Part shown: piece after piece, positions 31,327 to 41,140 of the stretch
How the letters are laid out: each line of letters starts with the position of its first letter
How positions within the stretch are numbered: the stretch's first letter is position 1
NCBI GenBank assembly: GCA_964370395.1
Contig: CAYJIZ010000009.1
Span: 1-64,000, forward strand
Length of the DNA stretch: 64,000 bases
Direction of reading: 5' to 3'
From: JBGUVL01 sp964370395
Lineage (GTDB): Bacteria > Bacillota_I > Bacilli_A > Erysipelotrichales > Erysipelotrichaceae
The notes under the pieces: generated by a model
Seen by the model: only the letters and a program-made list of their open reading frames with translations
The model's database searches: none
What the model was told of the DNA's origin: nothing
Translations under genes and position numbers: made by a program

Positions 31327-32361
31327 ATGAATACATTAGAACAATTAAAACAAGAAGGTCTAGCAAAGATTCAAGAGGCGAGTAATACCAAAATTCTACA
31401 AGAATTACGTGTAAACTACCTTGGGAAAAAAGGACCGATTCAAGAAGTAATGAAAATGATGAAAGACTTACCCAATGAGGAACGTCCTAAGTTTGGGCAA
31501 CAAGTGAATGAAATCAAAGTGATGATTGCGGATGCGATTGATGCAAGAAAGCAAGAATTAGAAGAAAAAGAAATGAATGAGAAATTAGAGTGTGAAAAAA
31601 TCGATATCACATTAAATGGTTACACGCCTACATTAGGAAACATTCATCCGCTTAATTTAGTTATGCAAGAAATGGAAGATTTGTTTTTGGGGTTAGGGTA
31701 CAGTATTGAAGAAGGGCCAGAAGTGGAACTTGATCTGTACAATTTTGAGCGCGCTAACATTCCAAAAGATCATCCTGCTAGAGATATGCAAGATACGTTT
31801 TACATTGATAGCGAGCATTTATTAAGAACGCATACGACTGCGATTCAAATGCGTGTATTAGAAAAGCAAGCACCAAAACTACCAATTAAGGTAATTTGTC
31901 CAGGGAAAGTATACCGTCGTGATGATGACGATGCGACGCATTCTCATCAATTTGCGCAAATTGAAGGATTGGTTGTAGGTGAAAATATCACATTGAGTGA
32001 TTTAAAGGGAACATTGGAATTTGTTGCGAAAAAAATGTTTGGGGAATCACGTGTGATTCGTTTCCGTCCAAGTTATTTTCAATTTACCGAACCAAGTGTT
32101 GAGGTAGATGTTTCTTGTCACATGTGTGGAGGAAAAGGTTGTCCAACTTGTAAACAAACAGGTTGGATTGAAATATTAGGAGCAGGGATGGTACATCCAA
32201 ATGTTCTGACAATGGCTGGTTATGATGCTAGCAAATGCAGTGGTTTCGCCTTTGGAATTGGGGCAGAACGTGTGGCGATGTTGAAGTATGGAATTGATGA
32301 TATCCGTCATTTCTATACAAACGATATTCGTTTTAATAAGACGTTCACTAGATTTGAGTAG
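31327..32361 (+). CDS. pheS: Phenylalanyl-tRNA synthetase alpha subunit
   Basis: This 344-residue class II subunit has the N-terminal coiled-coil (MNTLEQLKQEGLAKIQEA) and motif 2 around FRPSYFQFTEPSVE. The C-terminal GAGMVHPNV and FAFGIGAERVAMLKYGI complete the catalytic core. It contributes the active site for charging tRNA-Phe, forming an alpha2-beta2 enzyme with PheT. The start at 31327 follows a GAAAGGA site; the same frame is open back to 31180 only because it crosses the T-box. pheT begins 14 bases after its stop. Confidence 0.98.
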   Translation: MNTLEQLKQEGLAKIQEASNTKILQELRVNYLGKKGPIQEVMKMMKDLPNEERPKFGQQVNEIKVMIADAIDARKQELEEKEMNEKLECEKIDITLNGYTPTLGNIHPLNLVMQEMEDLFLGLGYSIEEGPEVELDLYNFERANIPKDHPARDMQDTFYIDSEHLLRTHTTAIQMRVLEKQAPKLPIKVICPGKVYRRDDDDATHSHQFAQIEGLVVGENITLSDLKGTLEFVAKKMFGESRVIRFRPSYFQFTEPSVEVDVSCHMCGGKGCPTCKQTGWIEILGAGMVHPNVLTMAGYDASKCSGFAFGIGAERVAMLKYGIDDIRHFYTNDIRFNKTFTRFE

Positions 32362-32375
32362 AAAGGAGAGACACG

Positions 32376-34769
32376 ATGTTAATTAGTAAAAAATGGCTGA
32401 GCCAGTATATGGATTTAAGCGATATCACAATGGAGGAAATCGCGGATAAAGTAACTTCTGCTGGGTTAGAGGTAGAAGGGATTGAATACGGAAGCAGTGC
32501 GACTAATCTTGTGATTGGCCAAATTGAACAATGTGTTGCACATCCTGATTCAGATCACTTACAAGTATGCCAAGTAAACGATGGAAGTGGGTTACGTCAA
32601 ATCGTTTGTGGGGCACCGAATGCAAGAGAAGGAATCAAAGTAATCGTTGCTTTACCTGGAGCGAAATTGCCAGGTGGTGAAATCAAACAAGGTGTGATTC
32701 GTGGTGTTGAAAGTAATGGAATGCTTTGTTCTTTATTAGAACTAGGTGTGGATGCGAAATCATTGACGGATTACCAAAAAGCAGGAATTGAAGAATTAGC
32801 TGAGGATGCAATGGTAGGAAACAGTGAAGTATTAGCTTACTTAGGGTTAGATGATGTTATCTTAGATATCGGGTTAACGCCAAACCGTAGTGATTGTATT
32901 GCCGCTTTTGCGATGGCAAAAGAAACAGCAGCGATTTTAAATAAACCATTACAATTACCTGATTATGAAGGGTGTAGTGAAGTAGGGGAGCCAACCAATT
33001 TAGTGGTTCGTTCTAAGAGTGATAAATGTCCTCTCTATTTAGGAAAAATCATTCGTGAAGTAACAATTAAGGAAAGTCCTAAATGGATGAAACAATTGTT
33101 GATGGCTTCGAATATTAAAAGTATTAATAATGTTGTCGATATTTCTAACTTAGTTATGTTAGAAACGGGACAACCTTTGCATTTCTTTGATTTAGGAAAA
33201 CTGACAAAAGAGGAAATCGTCGTTGTGGACGATTTGACTTGTGAGTATACTGCTCTTGATGAGGTAACATACCAAATTGAACCTGGTGATATTATGATTA
33301 CAGTGGATCAAAAACCAGTTGCAATTGGGGGAATCATGGGTGGTGACGATTCTAAAATTGATGAAAATACAAAAGGAATTTTAATTGAGTCAGCGACATT
33401 CAATAATGTAGCGGTACGTAATTCTTCACGTAAGTTCAATTTGAATACAGATGCAAGTATTCGTAATCAAAAAGGAATTGAACCAAATGCGCCTTATGCA
33501 GCGATGGATCGTGCTGTGCAATTATTAATTGAGTACGCAGATGCAAAAGGGATAGAAGCGACTGCAACAAACAAAGAGAAAGACATTGTTTGTACAGAGA
33601 TCGATGTGAATTTAGCACGTATCAACAAGTTATTAGGTACGCAGTTCAATGAAACACAAGTGATGGATGTGTTGGCACGCTTGCAATTCAACCCTACTAA
33701 AAATGGGGAAGACATTCATGTGGTTGTTCCAACTTATCGCCAAGATGTTAGTATTGAAGCGGATATCGCAGAAGAGATTATTCGTATGATCGGATTTGAT
33801 GATCTAGAAAGTACTTTACCTGTGATGCCTGAGACGATTGGAGCATTAAGTCCTCGCCAAGCATTGCGTCGTAATTTACGTAACATTCTGACAAAACAAG
33901 GATATTATGAGGCGTTGACGTATACACTAGTGAGTGAAAAACACAAAAATGATGCGATTATGCCATTGTCTAGTTTTGTGACGTTGGCTTCGCCGATGAG
34001 TGAAGAACGTAAAATTATTCGTACGAGTATTTTACCAAGTTTATTAGACTGTGTTGCATTCAATAATGCGCGTTCGATTAAGGATGTTGCATTGTTTGAG
34101 ATAAGTAATGTGTATGGTCAAGATTATGTGGAAGAACGTTTGGCAATTGCGTTAAGTGGTTCTTTACAAAAGTGTCGTTGGGATAAGTTTGAGATCAAAG
34201 CGGACTTTTATACGATAAAAGGCGTTTTAAGCTCGATTCTGACGAGTTTAGGGTTCCAAGAGACTCGCGTAAGCTTTGAAGAGAATACGCTTGATACAAG
34301 CCATTTCCACCCTTACCAAAGTGCAAGTATCTACATTGGAAAACAATTGTTTGGAATGGTTGGTAGAATCCATCCTACGATGGCAAAACAATATGAAGTG
34401 GATGCCAATACGGTAATGTGTGAAGTGAACTTAGAAGTACTTTTAAACAATAAGGCAAGCAAAGTAAAATTTGAAGCCATCAGTAAGTTTCCACAAGTAA
34501 CACGTGACCTTGCGTTTGTTGTGAAAGACGAAATCAAAGTCGCATCGATTGTGAGTGCGATTAAAAAGCAAGGAAAAGGAATGATTCAAAATGTGGAAGT
34601 GTTTGATGTATACAAAGGAGAGCATGTGCAAGAAGGGCATAAGTCCATTGCTTTATCCATTCATATGCAAGCCAAAGATCATACGTTAACAGAGGAAGAA
34701 GTGAACCAAGTACACGAAGCGATTTTAAGTGTATTGAAAAAAGATATGAATGCCGATTTAAGAGGATAA
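32376..34769 (+). CDS. pheT: Phenylalanyl-tRNA synthetase beta subunit
   Basis: This 797-residue subunit shows the bacterial PheT domain series. An N-terminal OB-fold tRNA-binding region (VIGQIEQCVAHPDSDHLQVC) comes first, then the B3/B4 editing domain (LTPNRSDCIAAFAMAKE) and the B5 domain. The chain ends with the C-terminal FDX-ACB anticodon-binding domain (KFPQVTRDLAFVV). Length is usual. It follows pheS with a GAAAGGAG site and shares its T-box control. A terminator follows. Confidence 0.98.
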   Translation: MLISKKWLSQYMDLSDITMEEIADKVTSAGLEVEGIEYGSSATNLVIGQIEQCVAHPDSDHLQVCQVNDGSGLRQIVCGAPNAREGIKVIVALPGAKLPGGEIKQGVIRGVESNGMLCSLLELGVDAKSLTDYQKAGIEELAEDAMVGNSEVLAYLGLDDVILDIGLTPNRSDCIAAFAMAKETAAILNKPLQLPDYEGCSEVGEPTNLVVRSKSDKCPLYLGKIIREVTIKESPKWMKQLLMASNIKSINNVVDISNLVMLETGQPLHFFDLGKLTKEEIVVVDDLTCEYTALDEVTYQIEPGDIMITVDQKPVAIGGIMGGDDSKIDENTKGILIESATFNNVAVRNSSRKFNLNTDASIRNQKGIEPNAPYAAMDRAVQLLIEYADAKGIEATATNKEKDIVCTEIDVNLARINKLLGTQFNETQVMDVLARLQFNPTKNGEDIHVVVPTYRQDVSIEADIAEEIIRMIGFDDLESTLPVMPETIGALSPRQALRRNLRNILTKQGYYEALTYTLVSEKHKNDAIMPLSSFVTLASPMSEERKIIRTSILPSLLDCVAFNNARSIKDVALFEISNVYGQDYVEERLAIALSGSLQKCRWDKFEIKADFYTIKGVLSSILTSLGFQETRVSFEENTLDTSHFHPYQSASIYIGKQLFGMVGRIHPTMAKQYEVDANTVMCEVNLEVLLNNKASKVKFEAISKFPQVTRDLAFVVKDEIKVASIVSAIKKQGKGMIQNVEVFDVYKGEHVQEGHKSIALSIHMQAKDHTLTEEEVNQVHEAILSVLKKDMNADLRG

Positions 34770-34774
34770 GAAAA

Positions 34775-34808
34775 AAATGTCAGATAGAATAGCTATCTGG
34801 CATTTTAT
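34775..34808 (+). terminator. Terminator of pheST
   Basis: ATGTCAGATAG pairs with CTATCTGGCAT (one T-G pair), flanked by AAAA and TTTT, just after the pheT stop. Confidence 0.85.
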
Positions 34809-34864
34809 TTCCTTATTTGTATGGTGTTTGTTATAATGAAGACAAGTAAAAGGAGGATTTCAAA

Positions 34865-35326
34865 ATGTTAAAAGAAAATGATAACGCTTTTGCATTTACA
34901 CTATATGATGCAAATAATGTTGCGCATTCGTTAGCAGATTATCGAGGGAAAAAAGTAGTCGTCTATTTTTATCCAAAAGATAATACACCAGGATGTACTG
35001 TTCAGGCTTGTGCCTTTCGTGATGCGTACGCCGATTTTAAAAATTTAGATGTGGTTGTGATTGGAATTAGTAAAGATTCGCAAAAATCACATGAAAAATT
35101 CGTTGAGAAATTTGATTTGCCATTTATTTTATTAAGCGACCCAGAACGTGAAGCGATTGAAGGTTTTGGTGTTTGGCAACAAAAGAAGATGATGGGTAAA
35201 TCGTATATGGGTGTGGTTCGCTCTACTTTTGTCATCGATGAAGAAGGGAAAATCATTAAAGTTTATCCAAAAGCGTCTCCAGATAAAAACGCTGCTGATA
35301 TTTTGGCTTTCTTGAAAACCGTATAG
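34865..35326 (+). CDS. bcp: Thioredoxin-dependent peroxiredoxin (Bcp/PrxQ)
   Basis: This 153-residue protein is a Bcp/PrxQ peroxiredoxin. The motif PKDNTPGCTVQACAFRD carries the peroxidatic cysteine (TPGCT) and a resolving cysteine five residues later. It reduces hydrogen and alkyl peroxides with thioredoxin. An AAGGAGG site precedes the ATG. The FetAB-like genes follow at two bases and a seven-base overlap, so peroxide removal and metal export are cotranscribed. Confidence 0.94.
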   Translation: MLKENDNAFAFTLYDANNVAHSLADYRGKKVVVYFYPKDNTPGCTVQACAFRDAYADFKNLDVVVIGISKDSQKSHEKFVEKFDLPFILLSDPEREAIEGFGVWQQKKMMGKSYMGVVRSTFVIDEEGKIIKVYPKASPDKNAADILAFLKTV

Positions 35327-35328
35327 TT

Positions 35329-35961
35329 ATGTTTGAATTGAGGGATGTTAAATTTAAACACATTCTCGATATTCCTTATTTAAAAATTAATCGCGCTATC
35401 ACTTGCATCTTAGGTGCAAGTGGTAGTGGGAAAACAACCTTACTTCGCTTATTAAATCGTTTGGATGTTCCTTGTTATGGGAGTATTCACTACAACGGTG
35501 TGGATATGGATCAGATCACTCCAGTCACACTGCGACGAGATGTTGTCATGTTAGGCCAATCAGCGATTGTGTATGATGGTACCTTACGTGATAATTTACT
35601 TGTCGGTTTGCATTTTGCTCATAAAAAGGATGTGAGTGATGCGAAATTGAAAGAAGTATTAGCGCAAGTGAAGTTGGATAAAAATTTGGATGAGTATTGT
35701 GATAAATTTAGTGGTGGAGAAAAACAAAGAATGAGTTTGGCTCGCATTTTGTTAATGGATGCGAGTGTTTATTTATTAGATGAACCAAGTAGTGCGTTGG
35801 ATAAGGAAAGCGAACAATTTATTATTGATTGTTTATGTGAATATGTAAAGGAACACAACAAGCAATTGATTATCGTTACCCATTCACAACAGGTGAGTGA
35901 ACAGTTTGCTAGTTCAACAATTGTATTAACGGCAGGAAAGGTGGCACGCAAATATGAGTAA
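35329..35961 (+). CDS. fetA: ABC transporter ATP-binding protein (FetA-like)
   Basis: This 210-residue ATPase has Walker A GASGSGKTT, the signature FSGGEKQRMSLARILL, Walker B VYLLDEPSSALD and the H-loop VTHS. With the permease next to it, it matches FetA/YbbL, part of a putative iron exporter that helps under peroxide stress. It begins two bases after bcp and overlaps the permease gene by eight bases. The first residues are short, as usual in FetA. Confidence 0.85.
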   Translation: MFELRDVKFKHILDIPYLKINRAITCILGASGSGKTTLLRLLNRLDVPCYGSIHYNGVDMDQITPVTLRRDVVMLGQSAIVYDGTLRDNLLVGLHFAHKKDVSDAKLKEVLAQVKLDKNLDEYCDKFSGGEKQRMSLARILLMDASVYLLDEPSSALDKESEQFIIDCLCEYVKEHNKQLIIVTHSQQVSEQFASSTIVLTAGKVARKYE

Positions 35962-36739
35962 TAGTGTGATGGACCTTTCTGTCTTAAATTTGAGTTTTGC
36001 CTATCTTTTTGTATTAGTATTGTTATTGATTTTTAAAGCGCGTGGGATTCGTCGTGAAAAGCATATTGTGATTGCGAGTATTCGAATGAGTATTCAACTT
36101 ACCATCATGGGTTATTTGTTAATGTATGTGTTTGATAATCCGAGTTGGTATTTGACACTTTTCATGCTAACAGTAATGATTTCATTTGCTATCTATAATG
36201 CAAAGAAACGAGTAAAATACGATATGCCTGCACAATTGCGACGTATTATGGCGATTGCGATGGTGAGTGGGTATGTTGTAACGGCAGTTGTCTTTTTGCT
36301 TTTGATTTTACAAGTCGATCCATGGTTTAACCCACAGTATTGTATTCCGATTTCTGGTATGATCATTGGGAATGCAATGACCGGAATCGCTTTGGGTGCC
36401 AATAAATTGTGTAGCGAAATGAAGAGCAAAAGAGCGATGATTGAAAATTCATTAATGCTAGGTGCCACACCAAAGATGGCAACAAGAGAAATTGTGAACG
36501 ATGCATTTGATAGTTCCATTTTACCAACGATGAATAATATGTTAGCAATGGGAATTGTTTCTTTACCCGGGATGATGACGGGACAGATCTTATCGGGTAC
36601 ATTTCCGATCACCGCAATCAAATACCAAATTGGTATCATGATGGCGATTTTAGGGTGTACTGCAATTACTGTTGTGATTTTTGTGAGTTATGGGTATCGT
36701 ACTTTCTTTACGAAATACGATGGCTTACACGATGCCTAA
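35954..36739 (+). CDS. fetB: FetB-like ABC permease (UPF0014)
   Basis: This 261-residue membrane protein belongs to the YbbM/FetB (UPF0014) family. It has about seven transmembrane segments and the conserved stretches PISGMIIGNAMTGIALG, GATPKMATREIV and VSLPGMMTGQILSG. Together with the preceding ATPase it would export iron. Placement after a peroxiredoxin fits a role in limiting Fenton chemistry; the substrate is taken from the family. It ends at a strong bidirectional terminator with the RNase J gene. Confidence 0.9.
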   Translation: MSNSVMDLSVLNLSFAYLFVLVLLLIFKARGIRREKHIVIASIRMSIQLTIMGYLLMYVFDNPSWYLTLFMLTVMISFAIYNAKKRVKYDMPAQLRRIMAIAMVSGYVVTAVVFLLLILQVDPWFNPQYCIPISGMIIGNAMTGIALGANKLCSEMKSKRAMIENSLMLGATPKMATREIVNDAFDSSILPTMNNMLAMGIVSLPGMMTGQILSGTFPITAIKYQIGIMMAILGCTAITVVIFVSYGYRTFFTKYDGLHDA

Positions 36740-36746
36740 AGAAAAA

Positions 36747-36778
36747 GCGAGTTAATTAGTGATTAACTCGCTTTTTTT
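36747..36778. terminator. Bidirectional terminator between fetB-like and RNase J genes
   Basis: A perfect 10-bp stem (GCGAGTTAAT with ATTAACTCGC) has A-rich and T-rich flanks and separates convergent genes. The RNase J stop lies in it. Confidence 0.9.
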
Positions 36779-38559
36779 GCACGTTTTTTCTGCATTTCTT
36801 CAATTGCTTCTTTGGAATTTAAGATAACAGGAATAACAATCGGGTTACGATGTGTTTTTCCATACAAGAACGGTTCTAATGAACTACGGATGGTGTTTTT
36901 GATTTCACCAAATGTCGTTTTTGTTTTCATTTTTTCTTTTAGTGCATTGAAGACTACTTGTTCTGCTTCTTTTAATAAGGATTGCGAATCTTTAATAAAG
37001 ACAAATCCTCTTGATACGATAACAGGTTTGCATAAGATTTTGCTTTCTCTAGAATCGATGGATACGATTACGGATACCAATCCATTATCACCAAGGATTT
37101 GACGATCTTTTAATACCGCCGTAGAGATACCTGAAATATCATTTCCATCCACAAAGATAGCATCCGCTTGAATACGCTCATTTGCTGGGAAAACTTCTTC
37201 ATTACGCATAATCAATACATCACCATTTGCTAATGTAAAAATATTTTCTTCGGGAATACCAGTTTCCATACCATATCCCGCATGTTGTTTCAACATTTTG
37301 AATTCTCCATGGATTGGCATAAAGTATTTTGGTTTCATTAACTGCAACATTAACTTTTGTTCTTCTTGCGAAGCATGCCCAGTTGTATGTAAGTTATTCA
37401 AAATAGAATTGGTTAGCACATTTGCTCCATGGCGATATAATTTATTAATTACTTGGTTAACACTATCGTTGTTACCAGGAATTGGGTTACTTGAGAAAAC
37501 GATTGTATCATTTGGCATCAATTTAATAAATCGATGTGTTCCAGCCGCAATTCTTGAAAGTGCTGCTAATGGTTCTCCTTGCGAACCAGTACAAATAATA
37601 CATGTTTTGTCAGCAGGGTAGTGGTTTAATTGATCAGGTTGTAAGAAACTGCTTTCTTTAATGTTGATCTTACCTTGTTTTCTACTTACCTCTACGACAT
37701 TTTCCATACTTCTTCCGAAGATGGCAACTTTTCTTCCACAGCTTACTGCTGCTTCTAAAATTTGTGCGACACGATATACGTTTGAAGCAAAGGTTGCGAC
37801 AATCAAACGTCCTTCGGTTTTCTTAAATACATCTAAAATCGCATTGGCTACTTTCTTTTCAGAAATAGAGAATCCTTCTACACCAGAGTTTGTCGAGTCA
37901 CTTAGTAATAATGTGACTCCAATTTGTCCGATGTATGCCATCTTTTGGTATTCTGAATTGGTACCAACAGGTGTTAAGTCAAACTTAAAGTCACCAGTAT
38001 GTACGATGCGTCCATTTTCAGTATAGATAATAATTCCTAATGAATCAGGAATAGAATGGGTTGTATCAAAGAATCCACATGAGAAATGTTTCATTTGGAT
38101 TTTCGCATCACAATCGATTTGAATCATCTTCACTCCCTTTAGCATTTTTCTTTCTTCTAATTTTTTAGAAATCAAAGAAATAGCAAATTGTGGAGCGTAA
38201 ATCGCATCGATTTTAACGCTTTTTAATAAGAAGGGAATACCTCCTATATGGTCTTCATGACCATGGGTAATAACTAGGACCTTCTTTTTATGGTCGTTTT
38301 TTAATAGATGTGAATAGTCAGGAATGACATAGTCAACACCTAATAAGTGTTCATCCGGAAAACGCACTCCAGAGTCGATAATTAAGATTTCATTATCTTG
38401 CTCAATGCAATACATATTTTTACCAACTTCACCTAGTCCCCCTAAGGCGTAGACTAAAGTATCCGTTTTTTTAATATTTGTCTTATTATGGTTTATTTTC
38501 TTATTGCTTTCTTTTGACGTTCTCGGTGTTTTATTGCTTGTTTTATTGTTTGTATTCAT
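36763..38559 (-). CDS. Ribonuclease J
   Basis: This 598-residue protein is a metallo-beta-lactamase/beta-CASP nuclease of the RNase J family. It has ITHGHEDHIGG (zinc site), the HTGDFKFDLTP strand, CTGSQGEP in the beta-CASP domain and HTTGHASQEE, with MPIHGEFKML before the C-terminal domain. RNase J does 5'-3' exo- and endonucleolytic mRNA and rRNA processing. A basic, Asn/Lys/Thr-rich N-terminal tail of about 30 residues precedes the core. The ATG at 38559 has an AAGGAG site; an upstream TTG at 38574 is rejected. J1 versus J2 identity is not settled. Confidence 0.95.
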   Translation of the reverse strand: MNTNNKTSNKTPRTSKESNKKINHNKTNIKKTDTLVYALGGLGEVGKNMYCIEQDNEILIIDSGVRFPDEHLLGVDYVIPDYSHLLKNDHKKKVLVITHGHEDHIGGIPFLLKSVKIDAIYAPQFAISLISKKLEERKMLKGVKMIQIDCDAKIQMKHFSCGFFDTTHSIPDSLGIIIYTENGRIVHTGDFKFDLTPVGTNSEYQKMAYIGQIGVTLLLSDSTNSGVEGFSISEKKVANAILDVFKKTEGRLIVATFASNVYRVAQILEAAVSCGRKVAIFGRSMENVVEVSRKQGKINIKESSFLQPDQLNHYPADKTCIICTGSQGEPLAALSRIAAGTHRFIKLMPNDTIVFSSNPIPGNNDSVNQVINKLYRHGANVLTNSILNNLHTTGHASQEEQKLMLQLMKPKYFMPIHGEFKMLKQHAGYGMETGIPEENIFTLANGDVLIMRNEEVFPANERIQADAIFVDGNDISGISTAVLKDRQILGDNGLVSVIVSIDSRESKILCKPVIVSRGFVFIKDSQSLLKEAEQVVFNALKEKMKTKTTFGEIKNTIRSSLEPFLYGKTHRNPIVIPVILNSKEAIEEMQKKRAKKAS

Positions 38560-38629
38560 ATACTCTCCTTTCAAACACCAACTTTAAATAATTATAGCAC
38601 AATTTTAATAAATTTACTTGTGCATAAAA

Positions 38630-38653
38630 AATAATCACAAAAATGTGATTATT
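38630..38653 (-). terminator. Terminator of peptide deformylase gene
   Basis: A 10-bp stem (AATAATCACA with TGTGATTATT, AAAA loop) overlaps the deformylase stop and is followed by a T run on the minus strand. Confidence 0.85.
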
Positions 38654-39203
38654 CGATTACGATCGCATCTTCGATTTCAGTAAATGGATTTTGTTTGTTG
38701 ATGTGGTCATAGTAAAGCACACCATTAAAATGATCCATTTCGTGTTGAAGCACGATTGCTTCATAATTGCGGGCGCGAATGCGGATATGTTCATCACGAA
38801 GCATATCGTACCCTTCTACTGTAATACGTGCTGCACGAGGAACGTATCCCTCATGAAACATTTCTACCGACAAACAGCCTTCGCCACCTTTTAAATAAGC
38901 GAATTGTTTAGAATGCGAAATAATTTTTGGATTTACAAGCGCATATTCGATTGTTTCATCCCCATCGTGTAATACAATCGCTAGCATTTTTTTTGCTACA
39001 CCACATTGAATCGCTGCAATTCCTACTGCAGGTTTCAAATCGTACGCTTCTATTTTTTCTTCGTCAGTAGAGTCACGCACATAAGTAATCATTTGTGTTA
39101 ATAGTTCTTTGTCTTCTTTGTTTAATGGTAAAGTAACGTCTTCTGATTTTGTACGAATCAAAGGATCGCTATCTTTTATAATATTTGAAATTGTAATTCT
39201 CAT
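38649..39203 (-). CDS. def: Peptide deformylase
   Basis: This 184-residue metalloenzyme removes the formyl group from nascent proteins. The three motifs are VGIAAIQCG, EGCLS and QHEMDH, which supply the metal-binding Cys and two His. The length and long N-terminal part fit the type II deformylases of Gram-positive bacteria. It is a single-gene unit, divergent from ftsW. Confidence 0.96.
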   Translation of the reverse strand: MRITISNIIKDSDPLIRTKSEDVTLPLNKEDKELLTQMITYVRDSTDEEKIEAYDLKPAVGIAAIQCGVAKKMLAIVLHDGDETIEYALVNPKIISHSKQFAYLKGGEGCLSVEMFHEGYVPRAARITVEGYDMLRDEHIRIRARNYEAIVLQHEMDHFNGVLYYDHINKQNPFTEIEDAIVIE

Positions 39204-39325
39204 TGTCTCACCAAATTCTTTCTTAATCTATTTTATATAAATTTGTGATAGAATGGAAGTAATTAGACTAAATTTGTTTCAAAACTAGATAAAATAGGGT
39301 AAAATATAAGGCAGGAGTGATGTGA

Positions 39326-40570
39326 ATGCGAAAAATGAAAGGCTTCAGTTTACGAATGCCTAGAAATTATGATCGAACAATGCATTTTTGTATTCTTTTG
39401 TTGTTGGCAGTGGGTAGTTTAATGGTCCTTTCTACAAATGCAAAAGACATTGATGCAGTGTACAAATCGATCATAAGACAAATTCCATTTTTAATAACAT
39501 CGTATATTTTGATGATTCTGGCAGCACGTTATTTTGTGCGTATGTTATCCAGAGAGGTCAAGATTAGAGATGATAAGAGTGCGAATAGAAAAGCGAAAAA
39601 TTTTTATCGCGGCTTGTTTCGTGTTGTCGGAATCGGGATTTGTATCTTACTTGTCTTAACTTTAGTAATTGGAGATGAGATTAATGGAAGTAAATCGTGG
39701 ATTCAATTAGGGTTCTTTTCATTGCAACCTAGTGAATTTGCGAAAGTATATATGATTTTGTTGTTGGGTATTATTGTGAATGACTATGGTCATCGCCGTA
39801 TTAAATTTATGCAGTTTATGGGTGAACCATTAATATTTTATTGTTTTAGTTTGCTTATTATCGCAATCCAACCGGATTTGGGAACGTTAATTGTCTTTAC
39901 TGGTATTACGATGACATGTCTTTTGATCCCAAGTAATCCCAATTTGGCTAAATTGAAAAAGTTAATTTTGTTTGGGGTAGTGGTGATTGTGGTAGCGACG
40001 ATTTTCTTATCCACCGAATTTGGAATGTCAATTTTAGAAAAATTCAATTTAGGATACAAATTTAATCGATTTGAGAGTGCCGCCGATCCGTTTAAGGATA
40101 TGTACAATACGGGATATAATATCTTTTATAGTTTGTCTGCGATTGCCAATGGTGGACTGAGTGGTTTGGGTTTTGGTAACTCTGAATTAAAGTATGGGTA
40201 CTTACCAGAAGCTTCCACTGACTTTATCTTTTCGATTACGATTGAAGAGTTAGGTATTTTAGGATTGTTAGTGATCGTTGGTTGTTATGCGATTATTATC
40301 TATAAGTTATTCTATTATGCGCTCAAGAGTAAGAGCGAAGGATACAAAGTAATTCTGATTGGATCGGCAGCCTATTTATGTTTGCATTTCATTTTAAATA
40401 TTGGAGGCGTAAGTGCCTTAATTCCGTTAACTGGAGTTCCATTATTATTTATTTCATCGGGTGGTAGTTCCATGTTATCGATTATGATTTTGATGGGAGT
40501 ATGCCAATCGATTATCGCATTGACAAGAAGTCAGATGGCGCGTATTCAGGAAAGTAAAAACACAACATAA
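39326..40570 (+). CDS. ftsW: SEDS-family peptidoglycan polymerase (FtsW-like)
   Basis: This 414-residue membrane protein is a SEDS glycosyltransferase. It has ten or so transmembrane segments with GSKSWIQLGFFSLQPSEFAK, YLPEASTDFIFSITIEELG and TGVPLLFISSGGSSM. Sequence motifs alone do not fully separate FtsW from RodA. Position upstream of rsmD and coaD, as in many Firmicutes, favours FtsW, which polymerises septal peptidoglycan. It starts 122 bases from the divergent deformylase gene. Confidence 0.88.
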   Translation: MRKMKGFSLRMPRNYDRTMHFCILLLLAVGSLMVLSTNAKDIDAVYKSIIRQIPFLITSYILMILAARYFVRMLSREVKIRDDKSANRKAKNFYRGLFRVVGIGICILLVLTLVIGDEINGSKSWIQLGFFSLQPSEFAKVYMILLLGIIVNDYGHRRIKFMQFMGEPLIFYCFSLLIIAIQPDLGTLIVFTGITMTCLLIPSNPNLAKLKKLILFGVVVIVVATIFLSTEFGMSILEKFNLGYKFNRFESAADPFKDMYNTGYNIFYSLSAIANGGLSGLGFGNSELKYGYLPEASTDFIFSITIEELGILGLLVIVGCYAIIIYKLFYYALKSKSEGYKVILIGSAAYLCLHFILNIGGVSALIPLTGVPLLFISSGGSSMLSIMILMGVCQSIIALTRSQMARIQESKNTT

Positions 40571-40588
40571 TGAAGTGAGGAATGAAAA

Positions 40589-41140
40589 ATGAGAATCATT
40601 GCAGGAAAACATCGTTCTCGAAAGTTAATGAGCTTAGAGGGAAATGATACAAGACCGACGCAAGATAAAATCAAGGAAGCAATCTTCTCTAGTATCGGAA
40701 CCTATTTTGATGGTGGTAGGGTATTGGATTTGTTTGCGGGAAGTGGTAGTGTTGGCTTAGAGTGTTTATCAAGAGGAATGAAAGAAGCCTATTTTTGTGA
40801 TTGTAATAAAGCGGCAATTCAAATTGTCGAGCAGAATTGTGAAGCGCTAAAAGAAGCATCCAATTGTACGATTGTGATGAGTGATTACCAAAGTATGTTG
40901 AAACAATGCGAAAACCTACAATTTGATCTGGTTTTTATTGATCCTCCTTATGCATTAAAAGTACATGATGAAATTATGATGTACATTGCAAGTAAGCATA
41001 TGGTGAGTGAGTATGGAGATGTGATTGTGGAAACACACAAAGAAGATACGTTACAAGATCATTATATGGATTTAGTGAAAGTAAAAGAAAAGTGTTATGG
41101 TATTACGAAAGTTAGTTATTATCGAAAGGAGCAACGATAA
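40589..41140 (+). CDS. rsmD: 16S rRNA (guanine966-N2)-methyltransferase
   Basis: This 183-residue protein is RsmD. It starts with the family motif MRIIAGKHRSRKL, has the SAM-binding VLDLFAGSGSVGLE, and the catalytic FIDPPYALK (DPPY). It methylates G966 of 16S rRNA. The last base of its stop codon is the first base of the coaD start, so the two genes are coupled, as in other Firmicutes. Confidence 0.96.
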   Translation: MRIIAGKHRSRKLMSLEGNDTRPTQDKIKEAIFSSIGTYFDGGRVLDLFAGSGSVGLECLSRGMKEAYFCDCNKAAIQIVEQNCEALKEASNCTIVMSDYQSMLKQCENLQFDLVFIDPPYALKVHDEIMMYIASKHMVSEYGDVIVETHKEDTLQDHYMDLVKVKEKCYGITKVSYYRKEQR

